Source of the DNA: Planctomycetota bacterium
GTDB lineage: Bacteria > Planctomycetota > Planctomycetia > Planctomycetales > Planctomycetaceae
Direction of reading: 5' to 3'
DNA length: 12,384 bases
NCBI GenBank assembly: GCA_029977045.1
Contig: JAPOLP010000085.1
Span: 1-12,384, forward strand
The translations under genes were made by a program, and so were the position numbers. The stretch's first letter is position 1. Each line of letters begins with the position of its first letter. The notes beneath the pieces were generated by a model. That model had not been told where the DNA came from and did not search any database. It was given only the letters and a program-made list of their open reading frames with translations. Below, one piece after another: positions 1 through 6,540 of this stretch.

Positions 1-537
1 CGGCCCGCTGACAACAATCTGCCAGCGATCGCGCCGAACTGGCCGCCGCGAAATCGAGGCTGGCTCGCGGGGCACCTGCGATCGTTCCAGCCTGCTTCGT
101 CCGCCGGGGGCAACTCGCTGAACGATCCGGTTGCGCTGCACGCCGGGCTGTGGCTGATTCACGATTTCCTGGACGAGAGCCACAAGCTGTCGCAGAGCAT
201 CGAAGGCCGCGGAGCCGATCGGAATGGCGATTACTGGCACGGCATCATGCATCGCCGCGAGCCTGACTGGTCGAACTCGAAATACTGGTTCCGCCGCGTT
301 GGCGATCATCCGATCTTCTTTGACCTCGCGATCATCGCCGGACAACTGCTGAGTGACAGTTCGCTGCCAGACGCCGATCGCTGGAATCGGCAACTCGGCA
401 CTGCCTGCAACTGGGATCCGTTCGCCTTCGTCGACCTCTGCCAGAGTGCCGCGCGCGACGCATCATCCGAACTGGCCTCGCTCGCCCGCCGAATCCAATG
501 GACTGAGATCCTGCTGTTGCTGGCTCACTGTCACTGA
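1..537 (+). CDS. Conserved hypothetical protein, 3' end only
   Basis: The reading frame is open from the first base to a TGA at 535-537, giving 178 residues with no start in the window, so the gene begins upstream. Codon use is GC-rich at third positions, like the other genes here. Visible landmarks are a tryptophan- and histidine-containing stretch (about residues 49-61) and a conserved-looking block, YWHGIMHRREPDW (78-90) followed by KYWFRRVGDHPIF (94-106). I recall this block from uncharacterised proteins of planctomycetes and related bacteria; no biochemical role is known to me. There is no signal peptide or membrane segment in the visible part, so it is probably cytoplasmic. The next gene on the same strand starts 174 bases later in the same reading frame. 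The coding call is firm; the function is unknown. Confidence 0.85.
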   Translation, partial: RPADNNLPAIAPNWPPRNRGWLAGHLRSFQPASSAGGNSLNDPVALHAGLWLIHDFLDESHKLSQSIEGRGADRNGDYWHGIMHRREPDWSNSKYWFRRVGDHPIFFDLAIIAGQLLSDSSLPDADRWNRQLGTACNWDPFAFVDLCQSAARDASSELASLARRIQWTEILLLLAHCH

Positions 538-625
538 CTTGCTCGTCAAACAGCCTGCCCATCGGTCGCTCCAGACAATCGCTCGATTCGGTATGACCTG
601 ACCACTGGGGGAAGGCCAATCCTGC

Positions 626-638
626 TCCGCCGGGCGGA
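626..638. repeat. 13-base palindrome upstream of the VWA gene
   Basis: TCCGCC and GGCGGA flank a single central G, forming a near-perfect dyad 74 bases before the GTG start of the VWA gene. It could be a protein-binding site or a weak hairpin. Nothing else in the 174-base gap (538-711) stands out, and I could not pick a convincing promoter there. Confidence 0.3.
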
Positions 639-711
639 ACTGTTTGGCACGTCGTTCAGTTCGCGGGTAGGCTCACAGGACGCCCATATTCCCGCCTGGA
701 ACGAACTTTCC

Positions 712-1833
712 GTGAGCACCAGACAGCCAGCACCGCCGCCTGCCTCAACCGCAAACTCGTCGCCGTATCAGCCGACGACGCGGTCGAAGTACGCGGTCGT
801 TGCCTCGGCAATCACGCATGGGCTACTGGTGATTTGCCTGGGCCTGGTTTCAGTTTCGGAAAGCCAGGGACCGCAGTTCGATGGAACGCTGGCTGCGGCG
901 TTCGAGGCCGATGTCGATCAACAGAAGATTGAGCAGTCAGTCACGCTTCTTCCTCCGACGGAACATTTGGATGACACGCTGGCCGGAGGGCAGGACGCAG
1001 CGTTCACTTTGCTGGCTCGTCGTCAACCGGCGAGCGTTTTTTACGCGGCGACAACTTCAAGCAATGTCGACGCCCAACCTGCCGCCTGGAGTATTGCCGA
1101 CCTCAGCCAGCATGTCGGCGGCGTCAGCAGCTCAAATGGGGTCTCGGCAAAAAACGGCAGCGGGACTGGCGAGGGCAATGCGACTGGTGACGGGTCTGGA
1201 AACGGCTTCTTTGGAAGCACGGTTGACGGTCGCCGCTTCGTCTTCGTGCTCGATTGCTCACGCAGCATGAACCATCCGCACGACAGTGATGCAAAGACGA
1301 GGTTCAAGCGGCTGAAGCTGGAACTCATCCAGTCGATCGTCTCCATGGCTGACTCGCAGGAGTTTCACCTGATCTTCTTCAACGACGGCCCGATCACGAT
1401 GCCGTCACCTCGTCCGGTGTCGGCCAGCCTTGCGGCAAAGGAGTACTACCTGACGTGGATGCAGACGCTGAAAGCTGACGGAAACACCGACCCGACGATC
1501 GCGATGCAACTTGCTCTGAGGTTTCGTCCGGACGTCATCTACTTCCTGACCGACGGTAGCTTCACGCACAAGACGCAGCTCGAACTGTTGCGACTGCCGT
1601 TTGGCAAAACACAGCTGCATACGTTCGCGTTTGAAGAAGTGCTCGAAGGCCGGCTGCTCGACGCTTACCACCTGCTGATTGGCGGCGAACGTGACTCAGC
1701 CCGCGAGACGATTGGATCGAAGACTGGCTTCCGCAAAGCCGAGCTGGTTGCCGATTCGGTGCTCTATCTGAAGCGTCTCGCTGAACGCCACAACGGATCG
1801 TTCCACCTGATCCCGCACCACGAGCAGCCATGA
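712..1833 (+). CDS. Inner-membrane-anchored VWA-domain protein with TonB-like N-terminus
   Basis: The protein has 373 residues. A basic, proline-rich N-terminus (1-26) leads into one hydrophobic helix at about 27-48, so the rest should lie in the periplasm. The helix contains S32 and H36, the same Ser-x3-His spacing as S16 and H20 in the E. coli TonB anchor. A low-complexity linker rich in Gly, Ser and Asn (about 136-168) precedes a von Willebrand factor A domain. Its MIDAS metal site is visible as D181-C-S183-R-S185, with a Thr in GNTDP (about 259) and TDG at 280-282. VWA domains bind a divalent metal and usually mediate protein-protein contacts. The GTG start is the first plausible start in a frame open since the previous gene's stop, and it keeps the helix intact; only a weak GGAA lies upstream. 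No exbB or exbD homologue is in the window. The VWA call is firm, the TonB-type coupling is inferred. Confidence 0.88.
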   Translation: MSTRQPAPPPASTANSSPYQPTTRSKYAVVASAITHGLLVICLGLVSVSESQGPQFDGTLAAAFEADVDQQKIEQSVTLLPPTEHLDDTLAGGQDAAFTLLARRQPASVFYAATTSSNVDAQPAAWSIADLSQHVGGVSSSNGVSAKNGSGTGEGNATGDGSGNGFFGSTVDGRRFVFVLDCSRSMNHPHDSDAKTRFKRLKLELIQSIVSMADSQEFHLIFFNDGPITMPSPRPVSASLAAKEYYLTWMQTLKADGNTDPTIAMQLALRFRPDVIYFLTDGSFTHKTQLELLRLPFGKTQLHTFAFEEVLEGRLLDAYHLLIGGERDSARETIGSKTGFRKAELVADSVLYLKRLAERHNGSFHLIPHHEQP

Positions 1834-1864
1834 ACCGGTTGTCTCTCTCGCGTAGCGACCACCG

Positions 1865-2824
1865 CTAAACGCGGTTCTTGTAGCGTTCGCTGGCCTTCAG
1901 CAGAATTTCGTTTTCCTCGGGCGTCAGGCTGTCGCGGCCGGTGAGGTTGATCTTCTCGAGGATGCGGTCGACTTCGGCGTCAAGCTGGTCCGGAGCCGGC
2001 GGTTCGTAGAGACGAACGTCCTTCTGATCGGCGTTGCGAACCGGCTTCTTCGGTCGGCTGGCCAGTTTCGATCTAAGCCACCGTCCGATGCCTCTCGAGC
2101 GGCGGCCGTATGACGGCCCGCCAGTCAGCCGCAGTCCCGTCTGAAAGTAGACGTAACCAAACGCGGCCCCACTCAGATGAGCCAGCGCGGCGATGCCAGT
2201 CCCTCCTGCCATGACTCGCCACACATCGAGCGCGACATACCCCAGAGCCAGCCAGCGAAGCTCGAAGGCAAACGGAATGAACAGGAACTGCACCATCGTT
2301 TTCGGAAAGTGCATCGCTGTCAGGATCAGCACGCCCATCACGCCGCCGGAAGCTCCAATGACTGATGGATTCAAACCTGCGTAGTGCTGGGCAACGACCT
2401 CGACCACGCCACTCACGGCGACGGTGGCGACAAAGAAAGCGAGGGTTTCTTTGGCTCCATAGAGCTGTTCGATGGCGCGGCCGAAAATCCACAGGCCGAA
2501 CATGTTGAAGAAGATGTGAGCCAGACCCTGCGTGCTATGGCAGAATCCGTACGTGACGACTCGCCAGAGCTGAAACTTCGTCAGCCCAGCCCAGTTCAGA
2601 TCCAGCCAGCCGGTCAGCCCCCGCGTGATTTCAATTCCCTGCGGTCCCACGCGGACTTCGTCAGAGGGAAAAAGATTCTGCAGAAAGAAGACGACGACGC
2701 AGGCAACAATGATTCGCTTGATCGCCCATGCGTCGGAGCCAACCGGGCTGCTTCCGAATCCGCTTCCGGAATAGTGGCCGCCGGGCGGCTCATCGCGGAT
2801 GTAGTCGCGATTGTGAATTCCCAT
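1865..2824 (-). CDS. Rhomboid-family intramembrane serine protease
   Basis: The protein has 319 residues and cleaves transmembrane substrates inside the bilayer. Several hydrophobic segments fall between about residues 34 and 230. The rhomboid landmarks are all present: H103-x3-N107 in the helix beginning AHIFFNMFG, the catalytic serine S159 in GASGG, and the catalytic histidine H216 in AALAHLSGAAFGY. It should therefore be active. After the membrane domain comes a basic linker (about 235-265). A roughly 40-residue soluble tail (279-319), with LDAEVDRILEKI and LTPEENEILLKASERY, matches the short C-terminal domain I know from many bacterial rhomboids (DUF6576-like). I chose the ATG at 2822-2824 because GGAG sits 7 bases upstream; an in-frame ATG 28 codons earlier adds only a polar extension. 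It converges on the VWA gene with a 31-base gap. Its substrate cannot be inferred. Confidence 0.93.
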   Translation of the reverse strand: MGIHNRDYIRDEPPGGHYSGSGFGSSPVGSDAWAIKRIIVACVVVFFLQNLFPSDEVRVGPQGIEITRGLTGWLDLNWAGLTKFQLWRVVTYGFCHSTQGLAHIFFNMFGLWIFGRAIEQLYGAKETLAFFVATVAVSGVVEVVAQHYAGLNPSVIGASGGVMGVLILTAMHFPKTMVQFLFIPFAFELRWLALGYVALDVWRVMAGGTGIAALAHLSGAAFGYVYFQTGLRLTGGPSYGRRSRGIGRWLRSKLASRPKKPVRNADQKDVRLYEPPAPDQLDAEVDRILEKINLTGRDSLTPEENEILLKASERYKNRV

Positions 2825-2831
2825 TCCGGAA

Positions 2832-2835
2832 CTCC
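2832..2835 (-). promoter_or_regulatory. Ribosome binding site of the rhomboid gene
   Basis: On the minus strand GGAG stands 7 bases before the ATG at 2824-2822. This is good Shine-Dalgarno placement, and it decides this start over the in-frame ATG at 2908. Confidence 0.6.
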
Positions 2836-2918
2836 GTTGTGGAAAGGGCCGATGCTGGCTGACTGCGGAAACCGATGCGCAGGCCGGATTCTCGCTGCCT
2901 GCTCGCAAAACGCCAACA

Positions 2919-2938
2919 TGATTCTACGTCGTGAATCA
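2919..2938. repeat. Inverted repeat upstream of the rhomboid gene
   Basis: TGATTC (2919-2924) and GAATCA (2933-2938) are perfect inverted arms around 8 bases. On the minus strand one arm overlaps TAGAAT, a possible -10 box for the rhomboid gene, though no good -35 box lies at the right distance. It may be an operator. The rest of the 168-base gap (2825-2992) shows nothing clear. Confidence 0.25.
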
Positions 2939-2992
2939 GTCGCGTTCGGGAGGCAGATCTCGCTCGACTGATGCAGAAGCACCCCGCCTTGA

Positions 2993-3913
2993 CTACTCGC
3001 CTACGCTGGAAGGTGCCGGCCCGGCAGTTGCCTCACCTGCGGGCAGAGTCACGGCGAGTGCATCGTTGGCTGCTTTGAGTTCAACGATCTCGTCGTAGGA
3101 CGCCTTGATCTGATGCCGCAGCTCGTCGACTTCAGTCTGGATTCTGTTACGGGACTCGTCGGCGTCCTCGATGGCTTTCACCAGTCCGTCGATCACGAAC
3201 TGCGGCAGACCGTCTCGGTCGTTCTGCAGGGTCTGGTCGCCGTGCAGTTCGTTGTTGCGGTAGTTGAGATGCTCGTTGGCGATATTCACTTCCTTCTGAC
3301 GGACCGCCAGAAGTTCCTGCTCGGCTTCCAGCAATTGATGCTTTCGAACCATCAACTGCTGCAGATGCAGCACGGTTTCGGGCCCCTCACTGGGGACGCT
3401 TCCATAGACACGACCGGGCACCGGGTCATTTGGCCGGTCCGGGGTCTGCCCCACCACACTTTTCCAGTTAGCAGTGTCTGAGGCTCGGAGCGGGAAATCA
3501 GCAGTGGCGTTTGTCTGGTCCTGGAAAACTTCGGTCACTGTGAAAGGGCCGAGATAAGCTGATTTTCCGTCGGCAGTGGCAGTAAAGACATGGATCCTTT
3601 TCCCGGCCTGCAGTCCGGACACCTGCCCAAGACCTGAAATTCCGATCGCGCCCGGTGCGCCGGCGCTTACTCCCAGGTTGCTGCCATACAGAGGCGTCCA
3701 GCCATGAAGCGCCTGAGTGCGGGCATCCTCCGCGCGTCGTAGAGCAACTTGTGCTTCCTCGAGGGGCGCGATCGATGCTTCGTACGCGGCCCGGTTCGTT
3801 TCCAGGTCGGCCGTCGCGGCGTTCCGCTTCGCCAGAACCTGTGCTGACAAATAGACGGCACCGAGAGCCAGCAGGAAAGTGAACCAGGCGAGTACTTTTC
3901 CGAGCGTATGCAT
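2993..3913 (-). CDS. Single-pass membrane protein with coiled coils, unknown function
   Basis: The protein has 306 residues. One hydrophobic helix at about 7-24 anchors it in the membrane, with no cleavage site or lipobox apparent, so most of it is probably exposed on the outer face of the inner membrane. A charged helical stretch (about 28-68) and a longer one (about 180-285), with heptad-like spacing of hydrophobic residues, flank a Gly-, Val- and Thr-rich, probably beta-structured centre (about 75-155). The helix-beta-helix order resembles envelope adaptor or tether proteins, but I recognise no family. The start is set at 3911-3913 because GAGG lies 7 bases upstream and the hydrophobic anchor follows directly. 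An in-frame ATG 34 codons upstream would bury the anchor behind a polar leader. It is on the same strand as the rhomboid gene, 168 bases ahead of it, and may be co-transcribed with it. Confidence 0.82.
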   Translation of the reverse strand: MHTLGKVLAWFTFLLALGAVYLSAQVLAKRNAATADLETNRAAYEASIAPLEEAQVALRRAEDARTQALHGWTPLYGSNLGVSAGAPGAIGISGLGQVSGLQAGKRIHVFTATADGKSAYLGPFTVTEVFQDQTNATADFPLRASDTANWKSVVGQTPDRPNDPVPGRVYGSVPSEGPETVLHLQQLMVRKHQLLEAEQELLAVRQKEVNIANEHLNYRNNELHGDQTLQNDRDGLPQFVIDGLVKAIEDADESRNRIQTEVDELRHQIKASYDEIVELKAANDALAVTLPAGEATAGPAPSSVGE

Positions 3914-3920
3914 TGCTGAG

Positions 3921-3924
3921 CCTC
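3921..3924 (-). promoter_or_regulatory. Ribosome binding site of the coiled-coil membrane protein gene
   Basis: GAGG on the minus strand lies 7 bases before the ATG at 3913-3911, favouring this start over the longer reading at 4015. Confidence 0.5.
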
Positions 3925-4099
3925 GAAGCGGCAATGGGAACTGAGCAGTGAGAGGGGCTGCCGAGTCGGCGATTATGCCCGATTCATCGGGGAAATTCGC
4001 CACTGTGGAATCCAACGCTTCAGTGTAACGGGCGATCTTACGACCGCTTTCCGAGGACGGTCAACCAGTTTCGATTTCAGGGAATTCGCGCAGCTCTGG

Positions 4100-4137
4100 C
4101 AGGTTGCTGGGGTCGAACAGGTGTAGCAACCTGTTTT
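4100..4137 (+). terminator. Overlapping hairpins followed by a short T run (terminator or attenuator candidate)
   Basis: CAGGTTGCT (4100-4108) pairs perfectly with AGCAACCTG (4125-4133) around 16 bases. The alternative AACAGGT (4116-4122) pairs with ACCTGTT (4129-4135) around 6 bases. The two share their 3' arm, so only one can form at a time. TTTT (4134-4137) follows on the plus strand. No plus-strand gene ends upstream, so a leader transcript or a dyad-type protein site is as likely as a plain terminator. Confidence 0.35.
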
Positions 4138-4227
4138 GATTTCGACAGATGTGACGACTGTCGGACCGCGATCAGCAGGCTTGTTCGGGTGCTGCCGACT
4201 CTCGCGAGTAGCCCGACTCAGGCCATA

Positions 4228-4257
4228 TTGACCGGTTTTACAGATCGCTCCTATTCT
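4228..4257 (+). promoter_or_regulatory. Candidate sigma70-type promoter for the FlgI-like gene
   Basis: TTGACC (4228-4233, five of six to the -35 consensus) and TATTCT (4252-4257, four of six to the -10 consensus) are 18 bases apart. Transcription would start near 4264, giving a leader of about 90 bases. This is a consensus match only. Confidence 0.35.
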
Positions 4258-4354
4258 CCGAGGTCACTCTCCGGCCACCGTCGCTCGTTCTCCTCCGCGA
4301 CCGGCCACTTCATCTCTCGTCGCGTCCGCGACAACCTTCCGCCTCTGACATCGG

Positions 4355-6418
4355 ATGCCGAAAATGGCTCTCGTCACTCGCGCGCCCGCTCGAATTCTCC
4401 GTCTGACCTGCGTTCTGCCCGTGTTGCTGGCTCTTCTGCTGAGCACAGGACTGGCCGGCTGCAGCAGTCTCGGTCTCGATTCGCTGGGCTGGAATCTCCT
4501 CAGTTCAAAGGCTGACGAGGACGACAGCGATTCGGATACGGACGACTTTGATGACGACTTCGAAACGAAGATCGAAGTCCCGATGGTCGGTGACTACACA
4601 ACGTTCACCGGTCTGCACCGTGTCGTGCTGGAAGGCGTTGGCCTGGTTGTTGGTCTGAACGGAACCGGTGGCGACCCGCCGCCCAGCCCGGAACGCGAAG
4701 CACTGCTCGACGACATGCGGCGGCGTAATGTGAAGAACGCCAAGGAAATCCTGCGGTCTCCAAACACGGCTCTGGTTGTTGTGCGAGCCTACCTGCCGCC
4801 GCTGGCAAAGAAGGGCGATCGCTTTGACATTCAGGTGCGAATTCCCGGCGACGACGGAGCAACCAGCCTGAATGGTGGACGATTGTTTGAAACCATTCTG
4901 TCGGAAACAGCCATTGTTCCAGGTCGTGGCCGCCTGAAAGGGCATGTCGTGGCCAGGGCCGAAGGTCCGGTTCTGGTGGCTCCTGGCGGGAACGATATCG
5001 AAGACCGTGCTGGCGTCCTGAAACGCGGCAAGGTGCTCGGCGGTGGCGTCTCGCTGATCGAACGCGACATGGCTCTGTACGTGAAGTCCGACTTCCGCAC
5101 GTACCGCAACGTGACGCGTCTCGCCGAACGAATCGGCCTGCGATTCTCGGCTTATGATCGCGCCGGCATTAAGGAGCCAATGGCCAAAGCACAGACTGAC
5201 CAGCGAATCCTGCTGAAGGTGCATCCGAATTACCGCGAAGACTACCCGCGATACATGCGGGTGATTCAGTCGATCGCGTTTCGTGAGTCGGCTGTTGCTC
5301 AGCGGGTGCGGGTCAAGCGGCTCGAACGGCAGTTGCAGGATCCGGCCACCGCCGAGAAAGCTGCGATCCAGCTGGAAGCGATCGGCGAAAAGGGGATTCC
5401 AGTCCTGAAGACGGGGCTGAAGTCGCATGACCTGGAGTGCCGGTTTCACTCGGCCGTCGCGCTGGCCTATCTCGACGAATCGGACGGCATCGAGACACTG
5501 CATGAGGCCGCTCTGAAAGAGCGGGCGTTTCGAGTTTATGCCTTCGCAGCACTGTCGATTCTGGACGATCCGCAGGCGCATCTCGCTCTGCGGGATCTGA
5601 TGCACGTTCACGTCGACGATGACGGCACGAAGTACGACAGTGCCGAAACGCGATACGGAGCGTTCCGCGCTCTGTGGACTCTGGACAAAGACGATCCGTT
5701 TATCGCAGGCCCCAAACTGCGTGACGAGTTCTGGCTGCATCCGCTGGAAACTCAGGGCGAACCGATGGTCCATATCACCGTCCGCAAGCGTCCGGAAGTC
5801 GTACTGTTTGACCGCACTCAGGAATTCAAGACCCCGATGACAATTCGCGTCGGGCGCCTGCTTGTCACTTCGCGAGCGAACAGCGATACGGTCTCTGTCA
5901 GCCGCTTTACTCCGTACGGCGACGAGGACGAACAGAAGAAGGTGGTTTCGCGACAGATCGAAGACGTCATCACCGTGGCTGCCGAACTGGGGGCGTCGTA
6001 TCCCGACGTGGCTCAGTTGCTCATTCAGGCAGATGCTCAGGGCAACCTGCCTGGTCGATTTGAAATTGATGCTCTGCCGCAGGCCGGACGTGCTTACGTG
6101 CGAAACGGCAGTCAATCGCGAGTCGGACGGTCGGCTTACACGCCGAACATGTTTGACCGTGTCGACGACGATGGCGACGACTTCAAAGACGTCAGCGACG
6201 ACGACGAGCCTGCGGAAGCCGATGTCGCGACCGACGAATTCTCTGACGACAACGAAGCGGGCGACTACGCGGCTCGACGAGCCGCAGTACTGGCCGAGGC
6301 GAACGGCGATCGGCCTGTCGAGAAGGACAGGAAAAGCTGGTCACCGCTCGGCTGGCTGAAGAAGGACGATTCGTCAGCGGACGAAAACCCGGAACCCGAT
6401 GACCTGCGAGTTGAGTAA
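4355..6418 (+). CDS. FlgI (P-ring)-like lipoprotein with HEAT-like repeats and acidic tail
   Basis: The protein has 687 residues, while flagellar P-ring protein FlgI usually has about 350-380. The N-terminus (1-36) is a signal peptide ending in lipobox L-A-G-C36, so it should be a lipid-anchored envelope protein; ordinary FlgI is a soluble secreted protein. An Asp/Glu-rich spacer (54-70) follows. Residues about 85-320 carry the FlgI core, with EGVGLVVGLNGTGGD (93-107), an ALVVVRAYLPPLAKKGDRFD block (139-158) and SLNGGRLFETIL (171-182). About 325-450 look like helical HEAT-type repeats. About 455-600 resemble no family I know, and 600-687 form a second acidic, probably disordered tail. No flagellar gene is nearby. 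I kept the first ATG although neither it nor the ATG three codons later has a clear ribosome site. smc follows after 122 bases on the same strand. The FlgI relation is clear; a flagellar role is doubtful. Confidence 0.88.
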   Translation: MPKMALVTRAPARILRLTCVLPVLLALLLSTGLAGCSSLGLDSLGWNLLSSKADEDDSDSDTDDFDDDFETKIEVPMVGDYTTFTGLHRVVLEGVGLVVGLNGTGGDPPPSPEREALLDDMRRRNVKNAKEILRSPNTALVVVRAYLPPLAKKGDRFDIQVRIPGDDGATSLNGGRLFETILSETAIVPGRGRLKGHVVARAEGPVLVAPGGNDIEDRAGVLKRGKVLGGGVSLIERDMALYVKSDFRTYRNVTRLAERIGLRFSAYDRAGIKEPMAKAQTDQRILLKVHPNYREDYPRYMRVIQSIAFRESAVAQRVRVKRLERQLQDPATAEKAAIQLEAIGEKGIPVLKTGLKSHDLECRFHSAVALAYLDESDGIETLHEAALKERAFRVYAFAALSILDDPQAHLALRDLMHVHVDDDGTKYDSAETRYGAFRALWTLDKDDPFIAGPKLRDEFWLHPLETQGEPMVHITVRKRPEVVLFDRTQEFKTPMTIRVGRLLVTSRANSDTVSVSRFTPYGDEDEQKKVVSRQIEDVITVAAELGASYPDVAQLLIQADAQGNLPGRFEIDALPQAGRAYVRNGSQSRVGRSAYTPNMFDRVDDDGDDFKDVSDDDEPAEADVATDEFSDDNEAGDYAARRAAVLAEANGDRPVEKDRKSWSPLGWLKKDDSSADENPEPDDLRVE

Positions 6419-6436
6419 CAAGGAGCAGGCTGTGCC

Positions 6437-6452
6437 GCTGGCGATTGCCGGC
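6437..6452 (+). repeat. Small hairpin downstream of the FlgI-like gene
   Basis: GCTGGC (6437-6442) pairs with GCCGGC (6447-6452), with one G-U pair, around a GATT loop. No T run follows, so it is not a classic terminator. It may mark the 3' end of the upstream transcript. Confidence 0.3.
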
Positions 6453-6475
6453 AACTCGAACAAATGGATTTGTCT

Positions 6476-6508
6476 GACGAGCCGTGGGTGCAAGCCCGCG
6501 GTTTCGTC
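6476..6508 (+). repeat. REP-like hairpin between the FlgI-like gene and smc
   Basis: Left arm 6476-6488 pairs with right arm 6495-6508 around a TGCAAG loop. The stem is 13 pairs with two G-U pairs and one bulged T, and its core is CCGTGGG/CCCGCGG. I recall similar CCGTGGG...CCCACGG hairpins scattered between genes in planctomycete genomes, which suggests an extragenic palindrome. Only one copy lies in this window, so repetition is not shown here. Confidence 0.4.
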
Positions 6509-6540
6509 GTGTTAAGCCCCCTCAGGAATTCCGCCCGTCG

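Larger units (their letters stand above)
3925..4354. other. Divergent intergenic region
   Basis: About 440 bases separate two divergently transcribed genes, so both promoters should lie here. It holds overlapping inverted repeats (4100-4135), a further 6-base inverted repeat CGACAG/CTGTCG (4143-4148 and 4158-4163) and one candidate promoter on the plus strand (4228-4257). Short open frames exist on both strands but show no start signal, family resemblance or consistent codon use. No tRNA or known riboswitch fold is evident. Confidence 0.6.

Noticed and set aside
1853..1867. TAGCG/CGCTA inverted repeat in the gap between the VWA and rhomboid genes
   Set aside because: A five-pair stem overlapping the rhomboid stop codon, with no T run, is too weak to call a terminator.
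2825..2908. ATG 2908 as an earlier start for the rhomboid
   Set aside because: The ATG at 2824 has GGAG 7 bases upstream. The 28-residue extension is polar and rhomboids do not need it.
2384..2971. Plus-strand open frame of 195 codons opposite the rhomboid gene
   Set aside because: It is antisense to the rhomboid with its complete catalytic motifs, and has no start signal or domain.
4189..4515. Plus-strand frame of 108 codons in the divergent intergenic region
   Set aside because: It is rich in Ser and Arg, overlaps the FlgI-like lipoprotein signal in another frame, and has no ribosome site.
4505..6115. Long minus-strand open frame of 536 codons opposite the FlgI-like gene
   Set aside because: The plus strand holds a clear FlgI homologue with a lipobox across the same bases. 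The antisense product has no recognisable domain and arises from GC-rich codon bias.
6484..6540. GTG 6484 as an earlier start for smc
   Set aside because: The 19 added residues do not resemble SMC, the codon lies inside a hairpin, and the family N-terminus begins exactly at the ATG at 6541.
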